Shown: positions 7,118 through 15,668 of the stretch, one piece after another
Layout of the letters: every line of letters starts with the position of its first letter
Numbering within the stretch: the stretch's first letter is position 1
Source: Burkholderiaceae bacterium
GTDB taxonomy: Bacteria > Pseudomonadota > Gammaproteobacteria > Burkholderiales > Burkholderiaceae
Length of the DNA: 23,754 nucleotides
Direction: 5' to 3'
NCBI GenBank assembly: GCA_947457745.1
Contig: CANGWT010000006.1
Span: 1-23,754 of the forward strand
Position numbers and translations under genes: made by a program
Notes under the pieces: generated by a model
Databases searched by the model: none
What the model saw: the letters and a program-made list of their open reading frames with translations, nothing else
What the model was told of the DNA's origin: nothing

Positions 7118-7714
7118 CTAGATTGGCTTAATTTGTAGTTTCCTAAATTTGATGGTCCCACCGGCGGACTGAAGGGCAATGGGCCCCTCAGAGAACTTAC
7201 TATCTCTAGCATCTGTAACGGTGGGTACCCCATTCATCATCACCTTAAGTTGAGGCCCATTGGCTGTGATTTCCATGGTGTTCCAGCGCCCACCTGCTTT
7301 ATGAATTGGATTGACCTTGGCAATATCAACAATGGCTCCGGTGGAGTACTCCTGGCCTGGACGGGTATCCCAGATATTAACTTCATAAGAATTTCCAGCG
7401 GTGACTTTATTGGGGTCCTGGCAGCGAATAAAAATTCCACTATTGGTGTTGGATTCAGCCCAAAACTCTGCGCGAATAATGAAGTTCCGATAACTTTTAG
7501 TACTCACCAGAAATCCAGACGGCTTATTACCCTCGACTATCCCTTTACCAATGATCCAATTCGCGCTGCCAATAATGTTCCAACCGTCTAGGCTGACGCC
7601 ATCGATTAAATCGGTATAACCATCTTGTGCTTGAGCATGGGTGTTGATGGAAAGTAGGGCAATAGTTAGCGAAAAGGCAATTGCTAGAACTTGTTTTAAA
7701 GTTGTTTTCATCAT
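7118..7714 (-). CDS. Secreted DUF1080 (3-keto-disaccharide hydrolase-like) domain protein
   Basis: This 198-residue exported protein has one DUF1080 (PF06439) domain, a concanavalin-like sandwich family in which some members hydrolyse 3-keto-glycosides. The signal peptide covers about 1-29 (Lys near the start, hydrophobic VLAIAFSLTIALLSI, cut after THAQA). Domain hallmarks are LIDGVSLDGWN near the start, the central NSGIFIRCQ, YEVNIWDTRP with EYSTGAI after it, and a final GPIALQSAGGTIKFRKLQIKPI strand. Two ATG codons are adjacent; the second (7711) has the better distance to GGAG, so the true start may be one codon later. It is monocistronic and ends at a strong terminator. The family is commoner in Planctomycetes and Bacteroidetes than in this group, so acquisition by transfer is possible. 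The enzymatic role here is unproven. Confidence 0.85.
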   Translation of the reverse strand: MMKTTLKQVLAIAFSLTIALLSINTHAQAQDGYTDLIDGVSLDGWNIIGSANWIIGKGIVEGNKPSGFLVSTKSYRNFIIRAEFWAESNTNSGIFIRCQDPNKVTAGNSYEVNIWDTRPGQEYSTGAIVDIAKVNPIHKAGGRWNTMEITANGPQLKVMMNGVPTVTDARDSKFSEGPIALQSAGGTIKFRKLQIKPI

Positions 7715-7842
7715 GATCTCCGAATGTATATATCTTTTTAGCGCTGCAATATTGCTCCTATATATTGTTGCTGACTTATCTCCAATTCCACAAGTACTTA
7801 CTTTCCCTTAACTTGGCATCAGGAATCCAGTAGACTTGAGGT

Positions 7843-8067
7843 ATGAATTCATCTACATTGCGCCCCTTAGCCATCCTTGCTTCTATTGTCGCCATTGCCT
7901 TAACAGGATGCGGCTCTATTGAGTCAGCAGCCCAAGAGGACTGCACTTCTATTGGCTGGCAAATCGGCAGTAAAGGCTACAACGATTGCTTTAAGGCACG
8001 TGTTTACGAGCGCAAGCTGGATTACTCTCTTCCGCCTGGCAGCAAGCCTTCCCCATCAGTTATTTAA
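7843..8067 (+). CDS. Small predicted lipoprotein
   Basis: This is a 74-residue protein of unknown function. It has a lipoprotein signal: Arg7, a hydrophobic stretch at about 9-20 and the lipobox LTGC with the lipidated Cys at 23. The mature part would be only about 52 residues and contains two more cysteines in EDCTSIGWQIGSKGYNDCF, which could form a disulfide in the periplasm. A Cys-x4-G-x3-G pattern of this sort recurs in short proteobacterial lipoproteins, but I cannot assign a role. The ribosome site is poor: GAGG ends one base before the ATG, so the start relies on the lipobox position. It lies divergent from the DUF1080 gene and 198 bases before formate dehydrogenase. Confidence 0.7.
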   Translation: MNSSTLRPLAILASIVAIALTGCGSIESAAQEDCTSIGWQIGSKGYNDCFKARVYERKLDYSLPPGSKPSPSVI

Positions 8068-8090
8068 TAGGGTTTACCCTAGTTAAATTC

Positions 8091-8143
8091 ACTTGAGCGC
8101 CGTCAAGGACTTGAGTATGGAAATAACCCAAAATCATCCTTGA
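8091..8143. promoter_or_regulatory. CTTGA repeat cluster upstream of formate dehydrogenase
   Basis: The heptamer ACTTGAG occurs at 8091-8097 and 8109-8115, 18 bases apart, with the inverted copy TCAAG at 8103-8107 between them and another CTTGA at 8139-8143. TCAAG-GA-CTTGA (8103-8114) is a perfect short palindrome. It may be an operator for formate dehydrogenase control, or a hairpin ending the lipoprotein transcript. No T run follows. Confidence 0.35.
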
Positions 8144-8265
8144 TCTTGGGAATTTCCTATGTAGAGCGAGCTAAGTTTTTTCTTGCCAATTCGGTCCTTC
8201 TTAAGCGTAGCTTTAGACACACAAAATAGCATCATTAATGCGACTAGAAATTAGAGATTAAAACT

Positions 8266-10068
8266 ATGAATTACCCAAAACCCTCGGATGAAGTCAAGGC
8301 TGTTGCTGTGGCAACTGCAGATGATTTAAGGGAAACCATTCGTCGCAAGAGCAAGCTCAAAGGACGCCAGCCAGATGATGTGTCACTGGCAGAGGTTCGT
8401 CAATTAATTGGTGTTGCAGTTGATCGTCGAGATTTGCTGATAGAAAATTTACACAAGCTTAATGACGAATACCGCGCTTTGCATGATCGTCATTTGGTTG
8501 CGCTCGCAAAAGAAATGAATTTGCCGATGGCAGAAGTTTATGAGGTTGCTACTTTTTATCACCACTTTGAAGTGGTGCGTGGTAATGATCCGGTTGCAGA
8601 TATCACTCTGCGTGTCTGTGATGGTATCGCCTGTGAACTGGCTGGTGCGCAAAATCTATTGGCAAAGTTACCGGCAATTTTAGGTAACCCTAAGATTAAG
8701 GTAGAGGCTGCTCCATGCGTAGGTCGTTGTGAACAGGCTCCAGTAGCAGTTGTACATCAGTACCCAGTATTGTTTGCAACTACGGATAAGGTTGCCGCCG
8801 CCGTCAAAAATAATCTGACTACCCAGCCGATGGCCAAGGACAGTGCGAGTTTTGATCCTGCAGCTTTAGCTGAGAAGGGTGTGTCTCCGCAGGGTGAAAA
8901 TCAAGCAGTTTCACCAGACTATGTGGGCTATGAGTCTTATCGTGCACTGGGTGGTTACGCCTTAGCAAAAGAAATTTTTGAAGGTAAAAAAGATAGCGAG
9001 AGCATTGTCAAGATCATGGAAAGCTCGGGACTTCGCGGCCTGGGCGGCGCAGGCTTCCCAGCAGGGCGTAAGTGGCGCATTGTGAGAGATCAGGTCGCTC
9101 CAAAGTTAATGGCAGTGAATATTGACGAAGGTGAGCCTGGCACATTTAAAGACCGTACGTATTTAGAGCGCGATCCACATCGCTTTTTAGAAGGCATGTT
9201 AATTGCTGCCAATGTAGTGGGTATTGATGCTTGCTACATTTATCTGCGCGATGAGTACCACGGTTGCCGTGAATTACTCGAAGCAGAGTTGGCCAAACTC
9301 AAAGCAAACCCCCCATTTAAATTGCCGCTGATTGAGCTTCGACGTGGCGCAGGTGCTTATATTTGCGGCGAAGAATCTGCCATGATTGAAAGTATCGAAG
9401 GTAAGCGCGGTGAGCCCCGTATGCGTCCTCCATATATCGCTCAAGTTGGCTTGTTTGGTCGTCCAACGCTCGAACATAACTTTGAGACTCTCTACTGGGT
9501 GCGTGACATTGTTCAGCGTGGTCCAGAGTGGTTTAGCTCTTTTGGTCGTCATGATCGCAAAGGCTTACGCAGCTACAGCGTGAGCGGCCGAGTCAAAAAC
9601 CCAGGGGTGAAGCTGGCTCCCGCCGGAATTACGATTCAGGAATTGATTGACGAGTACTGTGGCGGTATGCAAGACGGCCACAAGTTCTATGGCTATCTGC
9701 CTGGCGGTGCTTCAGGCGGCATCTTGCCGGCAACCATGAATGACATTCCACTGGACTTTGATACTTTGCAGCCTTACGGCTGCTTCATTGGCTCAGCAGC
9801 GGTGATGGTGTTTGGTGACAAAGACAAAGCGCGCGATATGGCGCTCAATGTCATGCACTTCTTTGAGCATGAGAGCTGCGGTCAATGCACGCCATGTCGT
9901 GTAGGCACTAGCAAAGCTGCCAAGTTGATGCAGTCGCCATCTTGGGATCAGTCTACCTTAGAAGACTTAGCAACTGTGATGGTTGACGCTTCTATTTGCG
10001 GTCTAGGTCAAGCTGCACCAAATCCAATTCGCTGTATTGCAAAATATTTCCCAGAAGAAGTTGCTTAA
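8266..10068 (+). CDS. fdsB: NAD-dependent formate dehydrogenase, fused diaphorase subunit (FdsG+FdsB type)
   Basis: This subunit passes electrons from the formate-oxidising subunit to NAD+ through FMN and iron-sulfur clusters in the cytoplasm. Residues 1-180 are a NuoE/FdsG-like thioredoxin-fold domain with [2Fe-2S] ligands C118, C123, C151 and C155 (CVGRCEQAP). A linker at about 185-215 leads to a NuoF/FdsB-like domain. That domain has a glycine-rich NADH/FMN loop (GLRGLGGAGFPAGRKW, 255-270), NIDEGEPGTFKDR, GAGAYICGEE at 361-370, and a C-terminal [4Fe-4S] site C538, C541, C544 and C578. In Cupriavidus and Rhodobacter these domains are separate proteins (FdsG, FdsB). The 600-residue fusion resembles the beta subunit of the two-subunit Methylobacterium FDH1. 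HoxF of hydrogenases has the same fusion, but the next gene identifies this one as formate dehydrogenase. The ribosome site is weak. Confidence 0.92.
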   Translation: MNYPKPSDEVKAVAVATADDLRETIRRKSKLKGRQPDDVSLAEVRQLIGVAVDRRDLLIENLHKLNDEYRALHDRHLVALAKEMNLPMAEVYEVATFYHHFEVVRGNDPVADITLRVCDGIACELAGAQNLLAKLPAILGNPKIKVEAAPCVGRCEQAPVAVVHQYPVLFATTDKVAAAVKNNLTTQPMAKDSASFDPAALAEKGVSPQGENQAVSPDYVGYESYRALGGYALAKEIFEGKKDSESIVKIMESSGLRGLGGAGFPAGRKWRIVRDQVAPKLMAVNIDEGEPGTFKDRTYLERDPHRFLEGMLIAANVVGIDACYIYLRDEYHGCRELLEAELAKLKANPPFKLPLIELRRGAGAYICGEESAMIESIEGKRGEPRMRPPYIAQVGLFGRPTLEHNFETLYWVRDIVQRGPEWFSSFGRHDRKGLRSYSVSGRVKNPGVKLAPAGITIQELIDEYCGGMQDGHKFYGYLPGGASGGILPATMNDIPLDFDTLQPYGCFIGSAAVMVFGDKDKARDMALNVMHFFEHESCGQCTPCRVGTSKAAKLMQSPSWDQSTLEDLATVMVDASICGLGQAAPNPIRCIAKYFPEEVA

Positions 10069-10106
10069 CCAGCAAGCAAAAAAACTAAGGGAAAAAAGAG
10101 ACAAAT

Positions 10107-13001
10107 ATGAACGCACCAGTAAATCCTAAAGAACTTGAATTGCAAACCGTTGAGTTCAAGCTCGACGGTCAAACCATCATTTCTTACGAAGGCGAGACTA
10201 TTCTCAAGGCCGCTAAGCGCCACGGGATTGATATTCCTCATCTGTGTTTTAAAGATGGTTATCGCGCTGATGGTAATTGCCGTGCGTGTGTAGTGGAGAT
10301 CAATGGTGAACGTACTTTGGCGCCAAGTTGTTGCAGAAGTGCTACGCCTGGTATGGAAGTGAAGGCTAATAGCGAACGTGCACTTAAGAGTCAAAAGTTA
10401 GTGCTAGAAATGTTGTTATCTGACATGCCCGACGAAGGATTTAAGTGGGTAGGCGATAGCAAGGAAGAAGAGCAAAAAAATCAACATGGCGAACTGAGCA
10501 CTTGGGCAGCGCGATTGGATGTCACGGTACGTCCAGAGCTCAAGGCATTGCGCCGTGAAAAAGTTAGCAATGATGTATCGCACCCAGCAATGGCTGTGAA
10601 TCTAGATGCCTGCATTCAATGTAATCGTTGCGTTCGCGCTTGTCGCGAAGAGCAGGTTAATGATGTGATCGGCTACGCCATGCGCGGTTCTCATAGCGAG
10701 ATCGTATTTGATCTGAATGACTCAATGGGAGACAGTACTTGTGTTGCCTGTGGTGAATGTGTGCAGGCTTGCCCAACGGGTGCATTAATGCCTAAGGGAT
10801 TAATTGGCTCGCAAACTGTGGATCGCAAGGTAGATTCAGTATGTCCTTTCTGCGGTGTAGGTTGCCAGATTACTTACAACGTTAAAGATGAAAAGATTGT
10901 CAGCGTAGAAGGTCGTGATGGCCCAGCTAATCACAACCGTCTTTGCGTTAAAGGGCGCTTTGGTATGGATTACATCCACAACCCACAACGCTTAACAAAG
11001 CCACTGATTCGTAAGGCGGGTGTTGCCAAAGATGAAGCTTTATTAGAAGGCAAGCAAGATTGGTCCGACATCTTCCGTGAAGCTACTTGGGAAGAAGCTT
11101 TAGAACTTGCTGGTGGTGGCCTCAAAAATCTTAAAGATCAATATGGCAACAAGGTGCTTGCAGGCTTTGGCTCTGCAAAAGGTAGCAATGAAGAGGCTTA
11201 CTTATTCCAAAAACTGGTTCGCACCGGTTTTGGTAGTAATAACGTTGACCATTGCACACGCCTTTGCCATGCATCTTCTGTGGCTGCATTGCTAGAGGGC
11301 GTTGGCTCTGGTGCAGTGAGTAATCAAGTGAACGATGTGGAACATTCCAGTCTAATCTTGTTGATTGGATCTAATCCAACTGCTAATCATCCAGTAGCAG
11401 CCACTTGGTTTAAAAATGCAGCAAAACGTGGCGCAAAAATTGTTTTATGTGATCCGCGCATGACTGATATTTCCAAGCATGCTTGGCGTACGATGCAGTT
11501 CAAGCCAGATACTGACGTTGCTATGCTTAATGCCATGATCTTCACGGTGATTGAAGAGGGGTTGGTTGATCAAGACTTTATCAAGAATCGCTCTAATAAC
11601 TTTGAAGCGCTTAAAGAAAATATCAAAGGTTATAGCCCAGAAGCAATGGCGCCAATCTGCGGTATTCCAGCGGAAACCTTGCGTGAAGTAGCAAGGGAAT
11701 TTGCTACAACTAAATCCGCTATGATTTTGTGGGGCATGGGTATCAGTCAGCACATTCATGGCACCGATAATGCACGCTGCTTAATTGCCCTGGTCAGTAT
11801 CACTGGTCAAATTGGTAAGCCTGGTTCTGGTTTGCATCCACTGCGCGGACAAAATAACGTGCAAGGCGCAAGCGATGCGGGATTAATTCCGATGATGTTC
11901 CCGAACTACCAACGCGTAGACAATCCAGAAGCGCACGCGTGGTTTGAGAAATTCTGGGATACCCCATTAGATAAGAAGCCCGGTTACACCGTTGTAGAGA
12001 TCATGCATAAGATCACCGCACCGGATAGTGATCCAGATAAGATCCGTGGCATGTATGTTGAGGGTGAGAATCCTGCAATGAGTGACCCTGATTTGAATCA
12101 TGCCCGTCATGCTTTAGCTTCTTTAGATCTATTGGTCGTGCAAGATATTTTTATGACTGAGACTGCGCTGCTAGCGGACGTGGTACTGCCAGCAAGTGCA
12201 TGGCCTGAGAAAGTCGGTACTGCCAGCAATACCGATCGTATGGTTCAGATGGGCAAGAAAGCGATTAACCCTCCGGGAGATGCTAAGCCTGATCTGTGGA
12301 TCATTCAGCAAATTGCTAAACGCATGGGCCTGAACTGGAATTACCAAGGTGCTGATGACGGTGTTGCAGAGGTGTATGACGAGATGCGTCAAGCAATGCA
12401 TGCAGCGATCAATGGTATTACTTGGGAGCGTTTAGAAAAAGAATCTAGCGTGACTTACCCATGTTTATCCGCTGAAGATCCAGGCCGCCCAATTGTGTTT
12501 GATGACAAGTTTGACACTAAAGATGGCAGAGTGAAGTTAGTGCCGGCTGATATTATTCCCGCAAATGAGCGCCCAGATGCGGACTATCCATTTGTGTTGA
12601 TTACAGGACGTCAGCTAGAGCATTGGCATACCGGTAGTATGACGCGCCGTGCAACCGTCTTGGATGCGATTGAGCCGATGGCTACCGTGTCGATGCATGG
12701 TGAAGATATGACCCAGTTAGGTGTATCTGCTGGCGATGTCATTACGGTTCAGTCACGTCGTGGCGAAGTGGCTATCCACGTTCGTCGAGATGATGGTACT
12801 CCGCGTGGCGTGATCTTTATTCCGTTTGCTTACTATGAAGCTGCAGCCAACTTAATCACGAACTCTGCATTAGATCCAGTTGGCAAGATTCCAGAGTTTA
12901 AGTACTGCGCAGTGAAGCTTGCTAAAGGCGGACAGGCTGCTCAGGTGATGGGATATGGCACCAATGATCCTCAGCGGCAGAAGCTTGCTGCTACTTCATA
13001 A
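10107..13001 (+). CDS. fdsA: NAD-dependent formate dehydrogenase, catalytic (Mo/W-bis-MGD) subunit
   Basis: This subunit oxidises formate to CO2 at a molybdenum or tungsten bis-MGD centre and sends electrons to the diaphorase subunit. The 964 residues contain, in order: a [2Fe-2S] domain (C47, C58, C61, C75), two ferredoxin-type [4Fe-4S] sites (C169/172/175/179 and C212/215/218/222), the catalytic-domain [4Fe-4S] site (C246/249/253/280) and the molybdopterin domains. C387-H388 in HCTRLCHASS aligns with the catalytic Sec140-His141 of E. coli FdhF, so this is a Cys enzyme. R580 in LRGQNNVQGA matches its active-site Arg. No Cys occurs between 80 and 168, so a NuoG-type His-Cys3 cluster is not apparent. 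The gene follows fdsB after 38 bases and ends at a strong terminator. The accessory genes fdsC and fdsD do not follow, unlike the classic fdsGBACD operon. Confidence 0.95.
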   Translation: MNAPVNPKELELQTVEFKLDGQTIISYEGETILKAAKRHGIDIPHLCFKDGYRADGNCRACVVEINGERTLAPSCCRSATPGMEVKANSERALKSQKLVLEMLLSDMPDEGFKWVGDSKEEEQKNQHGELSTWAARLDVTVRPELKALRREKVSNDVSHPAMAVNLDACIQCNRCVRACREEQVNDVIGYAMRGSHSEIVFDLNDSMGDSTCVACGECVQACPTGALMPKGLIGSQTVDRKVDSVCPFCGVGCQITYNVKDEKIVSVEGRDGPANHNRLCVKGRFGMDYIHNPQRLTKPLIRKAGVAKDEALLEGKQDWSDIFREATWEEALELAGGGLKNLKDQYGNKVLAGFGSAKGSNEEAYLFQKLVRTGFGSNNVDHCTRLCHASSVAALLEGVGSGAVSNQVNDVEHSSLILLIGSNPTANHPVAATWFKNAAKRGAKIVLCDPRMTDISKHAWRTMQFKPDTDVAMLNAMIFTVIEEGLVDQDFIKNRSNNFEALKENIKGYSPEAMAPICGIPAETLREVAREFATTKSAMILWGMGISQHIHGTDNARCLIALVSITGQIGKPGSGLHPLRGQNNVQGASDAGLIPMMFPNYQRVDNPEAHAWFEKFWDTPLDKKPGYTVVEIMHKITAPDSDPDKIRGMYVEGENPAMSDPDLNHARHALASLDLLVVQDIFMTETALLADVVLPASAWPEKVGTASNTDRMVQMGKKAINPPGDAKPDLWIIQQIAKRMGLNWNYQGADDGVAEVYDEMRQAMHAAINGITWERLEKESSVTYPCLSAEDPGRPIVFDDKFDTKDGRVKLVPADIIPANERPDADYPFVLITGRQLEHWHTGSMTRRATVLDAIEPMATVSMHGEDMTQLGVSAGDVITVQSRRGEVAIHVRRDDGTPRGVIFIPFAYYEAAANLITNSALDPVGKIPEFKYCAVKLAKGGQAAQVMGYGTNDPQRQKLAATS

Positions 13002-13020
13002 GGTATTGAGATAAACCTTT

Positions 13021-13050
13021 ATAAAGCCCCTTAGTAGGGGCTTTATTCTT
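13021..13050 (+). terminator. Rho-independent terminator after fdsA
   Basis: A perfect 10-bp stem ATAAAGCCCC/GGGGCTTTAT with loop TTAGTA is followed by TCTTTC. It starts 20 bases after the fdsA stop and separates formate dehydrogenase from nadB. Confidence 0.9.
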
Positions 13051-13102
13051 TCAATTCTCGAAAAATACCAAATTGTCTAATGCCCTTTAGAATTGAATCT
13101 CT

Positions 13103-14755
13103 ATGGCTAGTTCAAAACCCCAAATCCCACCATCTGATACCAAACCAGAATTACCTGTCCTGATTATTGGAGCGGGTCTAGCAGGTCTAACCGTTGCTCT
13201 GCATATGGCAGAGACCCAGCCAGTGATTGTGATGGCCAAGCGTGGTCTAGGTGAGGCTGCAACTGCATGGGCTCAAGGTGGCATCGTTGGAGTGGTCGAT
13301 AAAGTGCATGACAGTGTTGATTCTCATGTAGCTGATACCTTAGATGCTGGCGCAGGACTCGTGGTGGAGTCTACTGCTCGATACATCGCTGAAGAAAGTG
13401 CCGAAGCCATTCGTTGGTTAGTTGAGCAGGGTGTTCCATTTACCACCGATGAGACCGGTCCGATGGGTTTACATCTCACACGTGAGGGTGGGCATAGTCA
13501 GCGTCGGATTGCGCATGTAGCAGATTCAACCGGTAAAGCGATTCATGAGGTGTTGTTAGATAAAGCACGAGATCATAAAAATATTCAATTACTAGAGCAC
13601 TGGATTGCTTTAGATCTCATCACCAATCGTCACTTAGATGCGAAGACGCAACGCACTAAGCCGAATCGCTGCTATGGTGTGTATGCCCTCGATATTAAAA
13701 ATAATCGTGTAGAAACGATTGAAGCCAAGTCAGTGGTATTGGCTACTGGCGGTGTTGGCAAGGTGTACAAGTACACCAGCAATCCGGACACCGCAACAGG
13801 CGATGGTATCGCTATGGCCTGGCGCGCAGGTTGCCGTGTCGGTAATATGGAATTTATTCAGTTCCACCCAACGTGCTTGTATCACCCGAGCGATAGGACC
13901 TTTTTAATTACTGAGGCGATGCGTGGTGAGGGTGGTCTGCTCAAGCTCCCTAATGGCACTCGCTTTATGTCGGATCATGATGAGCGTAATGAGTTGGCTC
14001 CTCGTGACATTGTGGCGAGAGCAATCGACTTTGAGATGAAAAAGCATGGTCTCGATTACGTACATCTTGATGCCACCCATTTAGGCGAAGCATTTATTAA
14101 AGAGCATTTCCCAATGATCTATGCGCGCTGCATGAGTTTGGGACTGGATATTACTAAAGAGCCAATACCTGTAGTGCCAGCAGCGCACTACACCTGCGGT
14201 GGCGTTGTAACTGACCTCAAAGGACGGACTGATTTGCCTGGTCTGTATGCGGTAGGCGAAGCTACTTATACAGGCTTGCATGGCGCCAATCGCTTGGCAA
14301 GCAATTCATTATTGGAATGCATTGTTATTGGTAAAGCTGCTGCTGCAGATATTTCCGCATTAAAAGCGCCAGCAATGCCAAAGCTCCCACTCTGGGATGA
14401 AAGTCAAGTAGAGGATGCGGATGAACAAGTGGTGATTGCGCATAACTGGGATGAGTTGCGTTCCCTGATGTGGAACTATGTCGGTATCGTGAGAACCAAT
14501 CGACGCTTAGAGCGAGCATTGCATCGAATTAAGCTCTTGCGATATGAGGTGCAAGAGTATTACGCTAACTTTAAAGTGACACGCGACTTAATTGAGCTTC
14601 GCAACCTGTTGGAGTGTGCTGAACTAATTGTGAGATCTGCTCTGATGCGCAGAGAGAGCAGGGGGTTGCATTACAGCCGTGATTACCCAGGCACTTGGGC
14701 AGTTTCTTATCCAACTATTTTGACACCTCAGGCTGAGGGAAATTCTGAAACCTAG
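13103..14755 (+). CDS. nadB: L-aspartate oxidase
   Basis: NadB oxidises L-aspartate to iminoaspartate, the first step of de novo NAD synthesis, using FAD and either oxygen or fumarate. The 550-residue protein has the FAD-binding LIIGAGLAGLTVAL near residue 20. It also has the signature EAATAWAQGGIVG at 51-63, the THLTREGGHSQRR-type loop (here HLTREGGHSQRRIAH), FHPTCLY, RGEGG, RDIVARAID and the late HYTCGGV...GLHGANRLASNSLLEC block that shapes the active site. It belongs to the succinate dehydrogenase/fumarate reductase flavoprotein family; the aspartate-oxidase motifs separate it from SdhA. No Shine-Dalgarno sequence precedes the ATG, while TAGAAT lies at 13088-13093, so the message may have little or no leader. 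nadB ends only 10 bases from the stop of the opposing nadC, with no terminator visible between them. Confidence 0.95.
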   Translation: MASSKPQIPPSDTKPELPVLIIGAGLAGLTVALHMAETQPVIVMAKRGLGEAATAWAQGGIVGVVDKVHDSVDSHVADTLDAGAGLVVESTARYIAEESAEAIRWLVEQGVPFTTDETGPMGLHLTREGGHSQRRIAHVADSTGKAIHEVLLDKARDHKNIQLLEHWIALDLITNRHLDAKTQRTKPNRCYGVYALDIKNNRVETIEAKSVVLATGGVGKVYKYTSNPDTATGDGIAMAWRAGCRVGNMEFIQFHPTCLYHPSDRTFLITEAMRGEGGLLKLPNGTRFMSDHDERNELAPRDIVARAIDFEMKKHGLDYVHLDATHLGEAFIKEHFPMIYARCMSLGLDITKEPIPVVPAAHYTCGGVVTDLKGRTDLPGLYAVGEATYTGLHGANRLASNSLLECIVIGKAAAADISALKAPAMPKLPLWDESQVEDADEQVVIAHNWDELRSLMWNYVGIVRTNRRLERALHRIKLLRYEVQEYYANFKVTRDLIELRNLLECAELIVRSALMRRESRGLHYSRDYPGTWAVSYPTILTPQAEGNSET

Positions 14756-14765
14756 AGATGAATTA

Positions 14766-15623
14766 CTATGCGGATATTCTCATTGAGAAATCCACTGCCT
14801 TAATATCTTTAGTCAGTTTTCCAAGAGAGATCCGATCAACGCCAGTAGCTGCAATTGCCCTCATCTGATCTAAGTCAATACCACCAGAAGCTTCTAATAA
14901 GGCGCGGCCATTGGTAAAAGCAACAGCTTCTCTCATTTGCTCGGTAGTAAAGTTATCGATCAAGATACTTTTGGCACCAGCATCCAAAGCCTCTTTCAAT
15001 TCAGTAAAGTTTTCCACTTCCACCTGAATATCTACCCCAGAATTCAAGGCCTGGGCAGCTTTGACTGCGGCAGCAACGCCGCCTGCAGCAGCAATATGAT
15101 TCTCTTTAATTAAGATACCGTGCCATAGAGCAAGACGTTGGTTTTGACCGCCGCCGATGCGGACTGCGTATTTTTGTGCTTGACGTAAGCCCGGAATCGT
15201 TTTGCGTGTATCGAGTACTGTACAACCCTTTGGATTAGGGCTGACACCTGCAATCGCAGCAACGTGCTGACGCACACTGCTAGCAGTCCAAGATAGTGTT
15301 TGTAAAAAATTAATACAGGGGCGCTCGGCCGAGAGCAGGGCACGAGAATTCGCGTCAATATCGCAAACCTTGGTATCGGGCTTCATCAAGTCGCCCTCCA
15401 GGTAATACCAAGTGATTTTAGCGGCTGGATCTAATTTTTTTAGGGTACCTTCAAACCAATCTACCCCACACAGTACAGCCTCTTCGCGTACGATCAGTTG
15501 TGCATGCACCGGCTTACTAGTAACAAGTTGTGCAGTCCAATCACATTTACCGATATCCTCCGTCAGTGCATCAGCAATATTGCGTTGACGGGCTTGTTCT
15601 AAAGTTTCGTTGTACTCAAACAT
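14766..15623 (-). CDS. nadC: Quinolinate (nicotinate-nucleotide) phosphoribosyltransferase
   Basis: NadC converts quinolinate and PRPP to nicotinate mononucleotide, CO2 and pyrophosphate in the cytoplasm. The 285-residue length is normal. Family motifs are ALTEDIGKCDWTA near residue 18, the PRPP/substrate-binding DTRKTIPGLRQAQKYAVR, GGGQNQRLALWHGILIKENHI, EVEVENF-type (here IQVEVENFTEL), ILIDNF and LEASGGIDL near the C-terminus. It follows nadA by 45 bases on the same strand, so both are probably read from one message. It converges with nadB. The ATG at 15623 begins the known N-terminal helix region. Confidence 0.95.
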   Translation of the reverse strand: MFEYNETLEQARQRNIADALTEDIGKCDWTAQLVTSKPVHAQLIVREEAVLCGVDWFEGTLKKLDPAAKITWYYLEGDLMKPDTKVCDIDANSRALLSAERPCINFLQTLSWTASSVRQHVAAIAGVSPNPKGCTVLDTRKTIPGLRQAQKYAVRIGGGQNQRLALWHGILIKENHIAAAGGVAAAVKAAQALNSGVDIQVEVENFTELKEALDAGAKSILIDNFTTEQMREAVAFTNGRALLEASGGIDLDQMRAIAATGVDRISLGKLTKDIKAVDFSMRISA

Positions 15624-15668
15624 GCGTATTCAATCAAAAAATACTAATCAGAAAATATTTCAACTAGC

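Noticed and set aside
7746..7755. GCAATATTGC palindrome between the DUF1080 and lipoprotein genes
   Set aside because: A ten-base palindrome in AT-rich DNA is expected by chance and no second copy or fitting promoter was found.
8068..8081. TAGGG-TTTA-CCCTA hairpin after the small lipoprotein gene
   Set aside because: A stem of only five pairs without a following T run does not support a terminator.
11253..11270. Possible selenocysteine at the formate dehydrogenase active site
   Set aside because: The codon for residue 387 is TGC, so the enzyme uses cysteine; no in-frame TGA occurs in the gene.
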